Assembly: GCA_027488845.1 (NCBI GenBank)
Contig: JAIYBC010000063.1
Span: forward strand, 62,001 to 126,000
Source of the DNA: Verrucomicrobiales bacterium
Lineage (GTDB): Bacteria > Verrucomicrobiota > Verrucomicrobiia > Limisphaerales > UBA9464
Reading direction: 5' to 3'
DNA length: 64,000 bases
Of the stretch, positions 36,901 through 44,961 are shown one piece after another. Within the stretch, counting starts at the first letter, position 1. Each line of letters begins with the position of its first letter. Below the pieces are notes generated by a model. It did not search any database. It saw only the letters and a list, made by a program, of their open reading frames with translations, and was not told where the DNA came from. The translations under genes and the position numbers were made by a program.

Positions 36901-37739
36901 ATCTCGAGATGGCACTTCTCCGCCACCTCCACCGTGTTGAGCACCGCCTCCGGCGTCTCGGCGAACAGCCGCTTCATCTCGTCCGGCGACCGCAGGAAGA
37001 ACTGCTCCTGCTGGTACCGCATCCGCTTGGTGTCGCTCAGCTGCGCCTGGGTGCCGATGCAGATCAGGCAGTCATGGGAGCGCGAGTGCTCCTTCTTGAC
37101 GTAATGGACGTCGTTGGTGGCGACGCACTTGAGGCCGAAGTCCTTGGCCCACGGCAACAGCTGGCGGTTGACCTTGGCCTGCTCGGGGATGCCGTGGTTC
37201 TGGAGTTCGAGGTAGAAGTTCTCCGGCCCGAACACCTGCTTGAAGAAGTCGATGGCGTCCTTCGCCCGCTTGAGGTCGTCCTTCACGATCGACTCCGGGA
37301 TCTCGCTCGCCAGGCAGCCGCTGAGGCCGATCAGTCCCGCGCCGTGCCTCGCCAGCAGCTCCTTGTCGATGCGCGGCTTGTAGTAGTAGCCCTCCAGGTT
37401 GGCCGCGGTGACGAGCTTCACCAGGTTCGCGTAGCCCTCCGCGTTCCGGGCCAGCAACACCAGGTGGTTGTACACGTCCCGCATCCCGCCGGCGCCCTGC
37501 TTGCGGTCCAGACGCGAGCCCGGAGCCACATACACCTCGCATCCGATGATCGGCTTGATGCCGGCCTTCTTCGCGGCCGAGTAGAACTCGATGGCGCCGA
37601 ACATGTTGCCATGGTCGGTCATGGCGATCGCAGGGAACTGCAGCTCCTTCGCCCGCTCCATCAGGCGGTCCAGACGACAGGCTGCGTCGAGCAGCGAGAA
37701 CTCGGTGTGGAGATGCAGATGGGCGAAGTCGGCGGGCAT
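33993..37739 (-). CDS. dnaE: DNA polymerase III alpha subunit
   Basis: This 1248-residue replicative polymerase is of the DnaE1 type. The N-terminal PHP domain starts FAHLHLHTEFSLLDAACRLD and has AIAMTDHGNMFGAIEFY. The palm contains the catalytic PDIDIDFADDRR motif. Helix-hairpin-helix and OB-fold parts follow (VGGLVTAVQKGSSKKTGKPYAMVTLEDMSGT). An odd feature is a Pro/Ala/Glu-rich stretch of about 40 residues (near 341-381, VPAGESGDPSSEAPAPTPAPAVVPPAVPEP) between the PHP and polymerase domains, which looks like a disordered insertion. The ATG at 37739 (MPADFAHLHLH) is preferred to the track's start eight codons earlier. It is transcribed alone, convergent with the histidine-kinase gene. Confidence 0.96.
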   Translation of the reverse strand: MPADFAHLHLHTEFSLLDAACRLDRLMERAKELQFPAIAMTDHGNMFGAIEFYSAAKKAGIKPIIGCEVYVAPGSRLDRKQGAGGMRDVYNHLVLLARNAEGYANLVKLVTAANLEGYYYKPRIDKELLARHGAGLIGLSGCLASEIPESIVKDDLKRAKDAIDFFKQVFGPENFYLELQNHGIPEQAKVNRQLLPWAKDFGLKCVATNDVHYVKKEHSRSHDCLICIGTQAQLSDTKRMRYQQEQFFLRSPDEMKRLFAETPEAVLNTVEVAEKCHLEIKFGKGAEHYPVFQPPETWTREGYLRRLLCDGLERRYAIQAHVEGARIVVDGIRDTRRLAFLFPPAPLPVAVPAGESGDPSSEAPAPTPAPAVVPPAVPEPVPADDPRVQEAIAQLLARLDLELGVIEKTGYVSYFLIVGDFVRWGRDNGIACVARGSAAGSMVTYLLEIANVDPLRYGLLFERFLNPERVSPPDIDIDFADDRRQEVIEYVRQKYGREAVAQIITFGTMGAKSVIRDVGRVMGLGFGETDRLAKMITDVKWGLKDALEKSAEFKQAFETEEVTRELVETALLLEDQTRSVGVHAAGVVIGAQPLVNLLPLKQDDDGGIVTQYAMGPVGDLGLLKMDFLGLKTLTVIRNSVEMIRQTTGKEIVIDDLPLDDAKTYELLNNAQTLGVFQLESGGMRDLCKKFKIASVEHITALISLYRPGPMDLIPDFIKRRHGEQEIEYPHPLLEPIARETYGILIYQEQVMQAAQILGGYTLGRADLLRRAMGKKKIEEMAVQRESFVKGCAETNGIAAPKANEVFDLLEKFAGYGFNKSHAAAYAVVAYQTAWLKANHPVEFLCAMMTNDQGDTAKLSQYIGEAKGFGIRTLGPDVNESRLNFAPATSSDGTGRTVIRFGLAAIKGVGEVAVQSILDARASGGRFTSLEDLCARVDLRAVNRKGLEALVKAGACDSIGVNRATVFSQVEHAMGLASAAAADRARGQVSFFDAFETAVAGPKKAEKVAILEEWPIAQRLADEKELVGFYVSGHPLEPYEKLLSRHATHTIEQLAALPTRSMARVGGLVTAVQKGSSKKTGKPYAMVTLEDMSGTATILAMNESYEKYVDLFVANQPLLVTAEVSTGEDKPKLFPQEILRLDDAPRKFTKRIQLRMRAEQLQGSRLEELRSVMEAHKGGVPVYLCLRLPGGEAVWIEPNDRYQVMASRAFEEAVVGMFGEDAVQVKSDNSLPERAQRRWEKRGGGGDDE

Positions 37740-37904
37740 CGCGGTGGGACACGGTTCGGCCAACCCGACGGGGTGTCCAGAGCGGAATCCAAACGCCCAG
37801 CCCGACCGGCATTTTCAGCCGCCTTCCACCCGAGGAGACCCCCAGCACTGAGCAAAACCCGCCACCCCGAGGCAAATCATCCACCGGAAACCCTGAATTA
37901 CCGC

Positions 37905-38130
37905 CTCGGCCAGTAAAATGTACGGTTGGCAAGGGATAAGCTGCACCCACCCCTGTGGAAACCGGAGCCCCTCATCGATCCCAGATTGGTGGAGGATTCC
38001 ATCCCCCCGTCACGGCCATCATGGTTGTGACAAAGGTCCTACCCACATCCCCGAACGACTTGGGCGAACAGGCCTGAGCCGCTGCTTCAGAACACTGGCC
38101 CGGAGGACGCTCCACAGCCCTCCGGGTTTT
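37905..38130 (+). ncRNA. Candidate structured RNA, about 200 nt, 6S-like overall shape
   Basis: No gene precedes the strong terminator at 38099-38130, so something else must be transcribed here. The sequence before it folds as a long rod. GGCCAGT (37908-37914) pairs with ACTGGCC (38094-38100), AAGCTGC pairs with GCTGCTT with one mismatch, and CCTGT with ACAGG. CCCAG pairs with CTTGGG and AGGATT with GGTCCT. At the tip GTCACGGCC pairs with GGTTGTGAC around a 5-base loop. A closed rod of this length with internal bubbles resembles 6S RNA, but no conserved 6S sequence was recognised. SRP, tmRNA and RNase P motifs are absent. A TAAAAT at 37914-37919 could be a promoter element instead of part of the stem. 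Confidence 0.4.
38099..38130 (+). terminator. Rho-independent terminator after the structured RNA candidate
   Basis: CCCGGAGG-(12 bases)-CCTCCGGG-TTTT is a perfect 8-base-pair stem followed by four T. Its first two bases overlap the end of the ACTGGCC closing strand of the RNA candidate, so the two stems compete slightly. Confidence 0.7.
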
Positions 38131-38149
38131 CTGTCTCCATAGGGGTTGG

Positions 38150-38420
38150 TACGGGCGTTGCCAGTTGTCCGTTGTCAGTGGCCCGTGGCGGGCCCGGCCC
38201 ATCGCAACCGCTTCCCCAGACTGGCCACGGAGGCACAGAGGACACGGAGGTGGAAGTCCGTTGTTCGTGGCTCGTGGTTTGTCGTCGCTGCCCGTCGTCC
38301 GTGGTTCACCGCTGGCTTCCGCAGCTCTCGACCCAGCCTGATGCCCGGCATTCAGCTCCGTGCTCGCGGCTCCCGGCTCCCTGCTGCTTTCGGCACCCCG
38401 CATCTCCCCCCTTCCGGGCG
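38150..38420. repeat. Low-complexity intergenic phrase repeats
   Basis: The run contains phrases such as TTGCCAGTTGTCCGTTGTCAGTGGC, CCACGGAGGCACAGAGGACACGGAGG, GTTGTTCGTGGCTCGTGG and GCTCGCGGCTCCCGGCTCC. These repeated-word stretches occur in gaps of many environmental bacterial genomes and have no coding sense. They resemble, in style, the gaps at 43.5 and 46.4 kb. Confidence 0.6.
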
Positions 38421-38465
38421 GCCCGGGGTTGCTGTAGGCGGTCTGCCGGGTCCAGTATCGAACGC

Positions 38466-41400
38466 ATGTCCCGATGGCCGCATCCGTCCCCGTCGTTCCT
38501 CCGCCGAATGGCCTCGGCGATCCTTGGCGTCCTGTCGGCAACCGGCGGCACCGCCGCCGCCCCGCCGACCCCCGCGGACTTCAACCGCGAGATCCGTCCG
38601 ATCCTCTCCGAGCACTGCTACACCTGCCACGGGCCGGACGAGTCCAAGCGCAAGGCCGGTCTCCGCCTCGACCGCCAGGAAGACGCGTTCCGCGTGCTCA
38701 AGTCCGGCCAGGCGGCGCTCGTCGCCAGATCGCCCGAGAAGAGCTCGCTGGTGGCGCGCATCGAGACGCAGGACGCCGACGACCTCATGCCGCCGCCCGA
38801 CCACGGCAAGCCGCTGAAGCCCGCGCAGGTCGCGCTGCTGCGCCGTTGGGTGCAGGAAGGCGCCGTCTGGCAGAACCACTGGTCGTTCATCCCGCCGGTC
38901 CGGCCGGAGGTCCCGAAGGTGAAGGACTCCCGTTGGGTCCGGAATCCCATCGACACCTTCGTCCTCGCGCGCCTGGAGAAGGAGGGCCTGAAGCCCAACG
39001 CCGAGGCCGACCGCGTGACGTTGCTGCGCCGGGTCACCCTGGACCTGACCGGCCTGCCGCCGACCATCGGGGAGGTCGACGCCTTCCTCGCCGACCGAAA
39101 GGCCGACGCCTACGAACGGGTCGTGGACCGGCTGCTCGCCTCGCGGCACTTCGGTGAGCGGTTCGCCCAGAACTGGCTGGACCTCGCCCGCTTCGCCGAC
39201 ACCAGCGGCTACCACTTCGACGGCGTCCGCTTCATGTGGCTCTGGCGTGACTGGGTCATCGACGCCTTCAACCAGGACAAGCCCTACGACCAGTTCACCG
39301 TCGAGCAGCTCGCCGGCGACCAGCTTCCCGCGCCGACCGAATCCCAGCGCGTGGCGACCGGGTTCGTGCGCAACAACATGACCAACGACGAGGGCGGCGC
39401 CGACCCGGACGAGTACCTCAACAAGTACGTCGTCGACCGCGTCAACACCCTCGGCGCGACCTGGCTCGGCATGACCGTCGGCTGCACCGAATGCCACGAC
39501 CACAAGTACGACCCGATCACGACCAAGGAGTTCTACCGGCTCTACGCGTTCTTCCACAACGTGCCGGAGAAGGGCCTCGACCGCATCCGCACCGACAACC
39601 CGCCCCCGCGCCTTCCGGTGCCGACCACCGAGCAGGCGCGCCGGTTCGTCGAGGCCGACTTCCGCCTCAAGGACGCCGAGAAGACCCTGCAGGACCGCAT
39701 CAACGAGCTCGGCGAAACCCAGGAGAAGTGGGAACGCGAACTCCAGGAACGTCCGCCCGCCCCGGCTCCGACCAACGGCCTCGTCGCCTCGCTGAAGTTC
39801 GACGGCACGCTGGAGGCCGGCGCGTGGAAGGGCGCCTCGAACGCGCCTGCGTTCGCCCCGGCCCGGATCGGACAGGCGCTGGTCCTCGACGGGAAATCCC
39901 ACGCCGACTTCGGCGACGCCTGGAAGGCCGACCGCACCAACGCGTTCAGCATCGCCGCCTGGGTCCGGCTCGCCGGCGACGGCGCGATCCTCAGCCGCAT
40001 GGGACGCGGGCCGGAGTTCCGCGGCCTGGACCTGCTCGTCGGCGACCGTCGGCTCCAGGTGCACCTGAGCCACGCCTGGCCGACCAACGCGCTGAAGGTG
40101 CGGACCCGCGAGCAGCTTCCCCAGAACCGCTGGGTCCACCTCGTGGTCAGCCACGACGGCAGCGGCAAGGCCGCCGGCGTGCGCATCGTCGTGGACGGCC
40201 GCGTGCAGGGCCTGGAGACGGAGAAGGACGCCCTCACCGGGACGATCGCCGACGGCGGCCCGTTGCGGATCGGTTCGCGGGACGGCGAAGCCTTCCTCAA
40301 CGGCCAGGTCGACGACCTGCGGTTCTTCGACCGCGTGCTTCCCATGGACGCCGTGTCGGCGTGGCATCTCGACGGGTTCCGCCCGCTGGTGGCCAAGTCC
40401 CGCGGCAAGCGCAGCGACGAGGAACGCGGCGACCTCGCGCAGTTCTACAAGGGCTTCCAAGCGGTCGACTACCTCCGCGCGGAGAAGGCCCTCGCCGAGG
40501 CGCGCCGGGTCAAGGACGGCTTCTACTCGGCCATCCCGACCACGCTGATCATGGAGGAGATGGATCCGCCGCGGGACACGTTCGTGTTGGTCCGCGGCGA
40601 CTTCCGCACCCCCGGCGAGAAGGTCTCCCCGGGCACGCCGTCCTTCCTGCCGCCGCTGCCGCCGGGCCCGACCAACCGCCTCGCCCTCGCCCGCTGGCTC
40701 GTTTCCAAGGAGCACCCGCTCACCGCACGCGTCACCGTGAACCGCTACTGGGCGATGTTCTTCGGCAACGGACTCGTCCGGACCATCAACGACTTCGGAT
40801 CCCAGGGCGCCTGGCCGACGCACCCGGAACTGCTGGACTTCCTGGCCACCCGGTTCCGCGACGGCGAGTCGGTGGCCGTCGGCAAGGGAATGCGCCGTTC
40901 GGTGAAGACCGTGCCGGCGTGGAGCGTGAAGTCGCTCGTGCGCGGGATCGTGACCAGCGCGACCTACCGCCAGTCGGCCGCGGCCACGCCGGAGAAGCTG
41001 GAGAAAGATCCCTACAACGCGGTGTTCTCCCGTGGCCCGCGCCTGCGTCTCGACGCCGAGCTGATCCGCGACAACGCCCTCGCCGTGGCCGGCCTGCTGA
41101 ACACGAACATCGGCGGCCCGAGCGTGAAGCCGTACCAGCCGGCGGGCCTGTGGGACGGCACCGACTCCGTCTTCGTGCAGGACCACGGCGAGGCGCTGTA
41201 CCGCCGCGGCATGTACGTGTTCTGGCGGCGTTCGGCACACTACCCGGCCTTCGCCACCTTCGACGCCCCGAACCGCGAGGTCTGCACCTTCCTCCGCCAA
41301 CGCACCCAGACGCCGCTCCAGTCGCTGGTGCTGATGAACGACCCAGCCTTCGTCGAGGCGGCGCGCGGCCTGGCCCAGCGCGTCCTCCGCGAGGAACCCG

Positions 41401-41654
41401 ACGACGTCGACCGCCGGATCCTGCGCGCGTTCCGTCACACGCTGGGACGGCAGCCGCAGCCGGACGAGACCGGCGTGCTGCGCAAGACCCACGACGACGA
41501 GCTGGCCCGCTTCCAGGCGGACCCCAAGGCGGCGGCCGAGCTGCTGAAGGTCGGCGAGTCGAAGGCGCCCGAGGGCGTCGACCCGGCACGACTCGCGGCG
41601 ATGACCTCCGTCGCCAACGTGCTGCTGAACCTCAACGAGACCATCACGCGGTGA
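38466..41654 (+). CDS. PSD1 protein: PSCyt1 + DUF1549 + LamG + DUF1553
   Basis: This 1062-residue exported protein has a signal peptide near MASAILGVLSATGGTAAA. A planctomycete-type cytochrome c domain (PSCyt1) follows, with FNREIRPILSEHCYTCHGPDESKRKAGLRLD (heme motif CYTCH). The DUF1549 domain covers NPIDTFVLARLEKEGL through GCTECHDHKYDPITTKEFY. A LamG/concanavalin-type domain lies at about 435-640 (GLVASLKFDGTLEAG...VDDLRFFDRVLP). The C-terminal DUF1553 domain has LARWLVSKEHPLTARVTVNRYWAMFFGNGLV...SATYRQSA. The ORF track start is 98 codons too early. Such proteins typically precede DUF1501 genes, as here, and are linked to sulfated-polysaccharide use; the biochemical role is unproven. Only 13 bases separate it from the antitoxin gene. 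Confidence 0.92.
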   Translation: MSRWPHPSPSFLRRMASAILGVLSATGGTAAAPPTPADFNREIRPILSEHCYTCHGPDESKRKAGLRLDRQEDAFRVLKSGQAALVARSPEKSSLVARIETQDADDLMPPPDHGKPLKPAQVALLRRWVQEGAVWQNHWSFIPPVRPEVPKVKDSRWVRNPIDTFVLARLEKEGLKPNAEADRVTLLRRVTLDLTGLPPTIGEVDAFLADRKADAYERVVDRLLASRHFGERFAQNWLDLARFADTSGYHFDGVRFMWLWRDWVIDAFNQDKPYDQFTVEQLAGDQLPAPTESQRVATGFVRNNMTNDEGGADPDEYLNKYVVDRVNTLGATWLGMTVGCTECHDHKYDPITTKEFYRLYAFFHNVPEKGLDRIRTDNPPPRLPVPTTEQARRFVEADFRLKDAEKTLQDRINELGETQEKWERELQERPPAPAPTNGLVASLKFDGTLEAGAWKGASNAPAFAPARIGQALVLDGKSHADFGDAWKADRTNAFSIAAWVRLAGDGAILSRMGRGPEFRGLDLLVGDRRLQVHLSHAWPTNALKVRTREQLPQNRWVHLVVSHDGSGKAAGVRIVVDGRVQGLETEKDALTGTIADGGPLRIGSRDGEAFLNGQVDDLRFFDRVLPMDAVSAWHLDGFRPLVAKSRGKRSDEERGDLAQFYKGFQAVDYLRAEKALAEARRVKDGFYSAIPTTLIMEEMDPPRDTFVLVRGDFRTPGEKVSPGTPSFLPPLPPGPTNRLALARWLVSKEHPLTARVTVNRYWAMFFGNGLVRTINDFGSQGAWPTHPELLDFLATRFRDGESVAVGKGMRRSVKTVPAWSVKSLVRGIVTSATYRQSAAATPEKLEKDPYNAVFSRGPRLRLDAELIRDNALAVAGLLNTNIGGPSVKPYQPAGLWDGTDSVFVQDHGEALYRRGMYVFWRRSAHYPAFATFDAPNREVCTFLRQRTQTPLQSLVLMNDPAFVEAARGLAQRVLREEPDDVDRRILRAFRHTLGRQPQPDETGVLRKTHDDELARFQADPKAAAELLKVGESKAPEGVDPARLAAMTSVANVLLNLNETITR

Positions 41655-41667
41655 AGGGACGGCCCCG

Positions 41668-41985
41668 ATGACTACCATGAAGAACCGATGGAACCTGGAG
41701 GAGGCGGGACACCGCTTCGAGGAAGTGGCCCGGCTCGCGGTCGAGCAGGGCCCGCAGGTCGTCCTCAGGGACGGGCAGCCGGTGGTGATGGTGGTCCGCG
41801 CCCCCGGGGGATCCACCCAGGCTACGCGTCGGATCCCCATTCTTGAACTGTTCGAGCCTGTCCGGGGCCTCGACCTGTTGCCGGAAAGGGATCGCGGGCT
41901 GGAACACCGGGCTTCCTCCCGACCTTTGTTCGACGCCGACTCGGCCGCCGCGGTTGACCAGGCCACCCCCACTTCCTTGGACTGA
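41668..41985 (+). CDS. Phd/YefM-family antitoxin without an adjacent toxin
   Basis: This 105-residue protein has an N-terminal part, WNLEEAGHRFEEVARLAVEQGPQVVLRDGQPVVMVVRAP, matching the Phd/YefM DNA-binding fold. In that fold an alpha-helix is followed by 'GPQVVxRxGxPVVVV' strands. The C-terminal half (ILELFEPVRGLDLLPERDRGLEHRASSRP) would be the toxin-binding tail. It begins 13 bases after the PSD1 stop and ends 1 base before the DUF1501 start, so it sits inside that operon on the same strand. No RelE, Doc or PIN-type toxin gene adjoins it. It may be a domesticated transcription regulator of the operon. The start could also be the ATG at 41677. Confidence 0.75.
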   Translation: MTTMKNRWNLEEAGHRFEEVARLAVEQGPQVVLRDGQPVVMVVRAPGGSTQATRRIPILELFEPVRGLDLLPERDRGLEHRASSRPLFDADSAAAVDQATPTSLD

Positions 41986-41986
41986 C

Positions 41987-43447
41987 ATGAACCTTCAGAA
42001 CGAATTCGAACGCCTGCTCACCCGGCGGACTTTCCTCACCCGCAGCACGACCGGGCTCGGCACGATCGCCCTCGGCACGCTGCTGCGGTCGTCCCTCGGC
42101 GCGGAGGCCGCCACGTCGGCCGGGACCGCCGCCGCCGGCACCCGCGGGGCGTTGGGTCCCCTCCACTTCGCGCCCAAGGCGAAGCGGGTGATCTACCTGT
42201 TCCAATCCGGCGCGCCGTCGCACCTCGACCTCTTCGACCCCAAGCCGAAGCTCAAGGACATGACCGGCGAGGAACTCCCGCCGAGCGTCCGCATGGGCCA
42301 GCGCATCACCGGCATGACCGCCGGACAGTCGGTGCTCAAGTGCGTCGGCTCGCCCTTCGAATTCCGGCGCTACGGGAACTGCGGCACCGAGATGAGCTCG
42401 TTGCTGCCGGGCATCGGCTCGGTCGCGGACGACATCGCGCTCATCCGCACGCTCCACGTGGACGCCATCAACCACGATCCCGCCGTGACCTTCTTCGGCA
42501 CCGGCAACCAGCAGCCCGGGCGTCCGACGATGGGCGCGTGGCTGGCCTACGGCCTGGGGACGGAGAACGCGAACCTGCCGGCCTTCGTGGTGCTCGTCAG
42601 CGGCAGCGGCGGCCAGGCGCTGCAGGCACGCTACTGGGGCAACGGCTTCCTCTCGGCGGACCACCAGGGCGTGCAGATGCGCAGCCAGGGCGACCCGGTG
42701 TTGTACGTCTCGAATCCGCCCGGCATGAGCGGCGAGTCGCGGCGACGTCTGCTCGACGCGATGCAGCTGTTGAACCGGAAGCAGCTCGGCACGCTCGCCG
42801 ACCCCCAGATCGCGACGCACATCGAGAACTACGAATTGGCCTTCCGCATGCAGACCAGCGTGCCGGAACTGATGGACCTCTCGTCCGAGCCCAAGGCCGT
42901 CCTCGACATGTACGGCGCCACGCCGGGCAAGGGTTCCTTCGCCAACAACTGCCTCCTCGCGCGCCGCCTCGCCGAGCGCGGCGTGCGCTTCATCCAGCTC
43001 TGCCACCGCGACTGGGACCACCACGGCGGACTGCCCGAAGGCATCAAGACCCAGACCAGGAACACAGACCAGGCCAGCGGCGCTCTCATCCGCGACCTGA
43101 AGCAGCGGGGTCTGCTGGACGACACGCTGGTGATCTGGGGCGGCGAGTTCGGGCGCACCGCCTACTCGCAGGGCGACATCACCAAGGACAGCTTCGGCCG
43201 CGACCATCATCCGCGCTGCTTCTCCATCTGGATGGCCGGCGGCGGGATCAAGCCGGGCATCGTGCTCGGGCGCACCGACGACTTCGGCTACAACATCGTG
43301 CAGGACCCGGTGAACGTGCACGACCTGCACGCGACGCTGCTGCACCTGCTGGGCATCGACCACAAGCGCTTCACCTACCGCTTCGAAGGCCGCGACTTCC
43401 GCCTCACCGACATCGCCGGCGAACTGGTGAAGCCCCTGATGGCCTAG
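41987..43447 (+). CDS. DUF1501 family protein (alkaline phosphatase/sulfatase-like fold)
   Basis: This 486-residue protein starts with a twin-arginine-like export signal (RRTFLTRSTTGLGTIALGTLLRSSLGAEA). Conserved DUF1501 stretches are RVIYLFQSGAPSHLDLFDPKPKL, HDPAVTFFGTGNQQPGRPTMGAWLAYGLG, LCHRDWDHHGGLP, LVIWGGEFGRTAYSQ and GRDHHPRCFSIWMAGGGIKPG. DUF1501 belongs to the alkaline-phosphatase-like superfamily, and the DWDHHGG and GRDHHP segments supply likely metal ligands. It is the constant partner of PSD1 proteins. The ATG at 41987 follows the antitoxin stop by one base; the track's extra 48 codons are antitoxin sequence in another frame. It is probably folded before export. Confidence 0.92.
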   Translation: MNLQNEFERLLTRRTFLTRSTTGLGTIALGTLLRSSLGAEAATSAGTAAAGTRGALGPLHFAPKAKRVIYLFQSGAPSHLDLFDPKPKLKDMTGEELPPSVRMGQRITGMTAGQSVLKCVGSPFEFRRYGNCGTEMSSLLPGIGSVADDIALIRTLHVDAINHDPAVTFFGTGNQQPGRPTMGAWLAYGLGTENANLPAFVVLVSGSGGQALQARYWGNGFLSADHQGVQMRSQGDPVLYVSNPPGMSGESRRRLLDAMQLLNRKQLGTLADPQIATHIENYELAFRMQTSVPELMDLSSEPKAVLDMYGATPGKGSFANNCLLARRLAERGVRFIQLCHRDWDHHGGLPEGIKTQTRNTDQASGALIRDLKQRGLLDDTLVIWGGEFGRTAYSQGDITKDSFGRDHHPRCFSIWMAGGGIKPGIVLGRTDDFGYNIVQDPVNVHDLHATLLHLLGIDHKRFTYRFEGRDFRLTDIAGELVKPLMA

Positions 43448-43825
43448 GCATTCCTGATTCCCGATTCGGGATTTCAGATCTCCTGCAGGTAGCCGCAGCT
43501 GCCAAGCTGCGGTCCCCTCTCGATTCCCGCCTCCCGGCGGTTTCTCGACACGGATTCCACGGATTCCGTCTGAGCGGAAACCGACCTCAAGCAAACGCGC
43601 CAAGGGGCCAAGGCATTCGTGATTCGATGCCGCCCGATTGCGGAAACCCGAGCCGGCCGAATCCGGGACTCCATACCCCTGGGGGGTCTTCGGACCCTTC
43701 ACACCCTTGGTTGCAAACCCCACCTCAACCCACAGCCGAGCGCCCGTGGATCCCTTCCCTGCGCGCTTCTCCGCGAGCTCCGCGCCTCCGTGTGAAGAAC
43801 CTCTCTCCTCCGACACCGGAATCTC
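43448..43825. repeat. Convergent gap of intergenic phrase repeats
   Basis: This 378-base gap has GATTCCCGATTCGGGATTTC, GCAGCTGCCAAGCTGCGG, TCGACACGGATTCCACGGATTCCG, CGCGCCAAGGGGCCAAGG and CTTCTCCGCGAGCTCCGCGCCTCCGTGTGAAG. The same words (ACACGGATT-CACGGAATTCCACGG, ATTCCCGA) recur in the 46.3-46.6 kb gap. No gene or T-run terminator was found. Confidence 0.6.
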
Positions 43826-44932
43826 TCACCGCCGCTTCAGCCGCTCCGGCCATTCGAACTTCGGGGAGGTCGCCGGGTCCCAGCCTTCCAGGTGGCCTGT
43901 GATCCGTGTCTGCGGACGGGTGTAGCGCAGGACCGTGTCGCCGAAGACTTCCCGGCACAGCGCCGCGAGTCCGGGATCGTACTCGATCAGCTCGGCACGC
44001 GTGTTGACGTGGTTGTGGTCGTGGTCGGGTTCCCGGTTGTTGTCGAACCACGACTGCACGCCCTCGGCGAAGTACTCGTGGTGGTTCACCGACGCGTACT
44101 TGCCCTTCCACAAGCCGGCCTTCTTGGCGTCGTCGTAGGCCTTCCGCAGACGCCCGTCGAAGGTCGGATCCACGTTCAGGAGGCCGCGCAGGTGGATGTT
44201 GTGGGCGAATTCGTGGATCAGGATGTTCTCGGTGGAATAGGGGTCGCCCGGGTAGCACAGGAGGTTCTCCTCGCCGCAGGAACAGAAGGGATCGGTCTCG
44301 CTGCCGCCCAGCCCACGCGCCCGGGAGTCCCAGAAGTCGCGGCCGGACATCTTGGGCTTCTCCGGCATCCTCACCCCGGCAAGCCGCGCGAACTCCGGTT
44401 GGTCGGTGGTGAACTCGTTCCAGGCGAGGAGGCACATCCGGGAACCGCTCCGGATCATCGCCTCGCGGATGTCCGGCCGCTTCGCCAACATCAGGTCGAC
44501 CAGGTGGGCCGCCTCGCGGAGCGCGTAGGGATTCACCTTCGCCGACGCGACGATGGGGTAGCCGTGTGCGTCGATCCGCTGGGTGTAGAACGCCGGGATC
44601 CCGTCCTTGTCGGGCGGGTCGTAACGCACGGCCTGCACGGGGACGCTGCTGGTGACGACGGTGCCCGACGTGTCGCCTTCCCCGACCAGGGCGAATCGTT
44701 CGCCGAGGGTCGCGTCGAGGATCGTGTCCTTGCCGGCGCCGACGGACGCGGCGGATTCGCGGCTTCCGTCGGATCCAAGCCGGAAGACCTCCAGGCGCCG
44801 TCCGCTGCCGTTGAGGATCTGGAGCCGCGGCCGGGTGGTGTCCGCGACGGCGGCTTCCTCCGCCATGACTTGCGGTCCTGTGCCAAAGGCGACGGCGAGT
44901 AGGAGCGTCGGGAGGAAACGGAAGGCGATCAT
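43826..44932 (-). CDS. Secreted HExxH metalloprotease-like protein
   Basis: This 368-residue protein has a signal peptide (FLPTLLLAVAFGTGPQVMAEE). The zinc-binding motif is HEFAHNIHL near residue 240, inside a gluzincin-like context. A downstream HHEYFAEGVQSWFDNN could supply the third ligand glutamate, as in families where HExxH is followed by E-x-F-A-E. The N-terminal third is a beta-rich region (LQILNGSGRRLEVFRLGSDG...). A cysteine cluster (DPFCSCGEENLLC) precedes the motif. The ATG at 44932 gives the signal peptide; the track's 726-aa ORF runs through the next gene. It lies 29 bases downstream of the esterase-like gene in the same direction. No substrate is evident. Confidence 0.72.
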   Translation of the reverse strand: MIAFRFLPTLLLAVAFGTGPQVMAEEAAVADTTRPRLQILNGSGRRLEVFRLGSDGSRESAASVGAGKDTILDATLGERFALVGEGDTSGTVVTSSVPVQAVRYDPPDKDGIPAFYTQRIDAHGYPIVASAKVNPYALREAAHLVDLMLAKRPDIREAMIRSGSRMCLLAWNEFTTDQPEFARLAGVRMPEKPKMSGRDFWDSRARGLGGSETDPFCSCGEENLLCYPGDPYSTENILIHEFAHNIHLRGLLNVDPTFDGRLRKAYDDAKKAGLWKGKYASVNHHEYFAEGVQSWFDNNREPDHDHNHVNTRAELIEYDPGLAALCREVFGDTVLRYTRPQTRITGHLEGWDPATSPKFEWPERLKRR

Positions 44933-44961
44933 GTGGGAAGCGGGGTACAGCCTGGGGGAGA

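Larger units (their letters stand above)
37740..38465. other. 726-base intergenic region: dnaE promoter side, structured RNA candidate, phrase repeats
   Basis: No credible protein gene lies here. From left to right it holds the dnaE upstream region, a 7-base inverted repeat CCGAGGC...GCCTCGG (37867-37873 and 37903-37909), a candidate structured RNA with terminator, and then low-complexity phrase repeats (38150-38420) just before the PSD1 gene. Confidence 0.5.

Noticed and set aside
34035-37916. 1293-aa plus-strand ORF opposite dnaE
   Set aside because: It is a shadow ORF; the minus strand encodes an unmistakable DNA polymerase III alpha subunit with PHP and PDIDIDF motifs.
37918-38142. 74-aa plus-strand ORF in the gap before the PSD1 gene
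   Set aside because: The protein has odd composition and no family resemblance, and it runs through the terminator hairpin. A structured RNA explains the region better.
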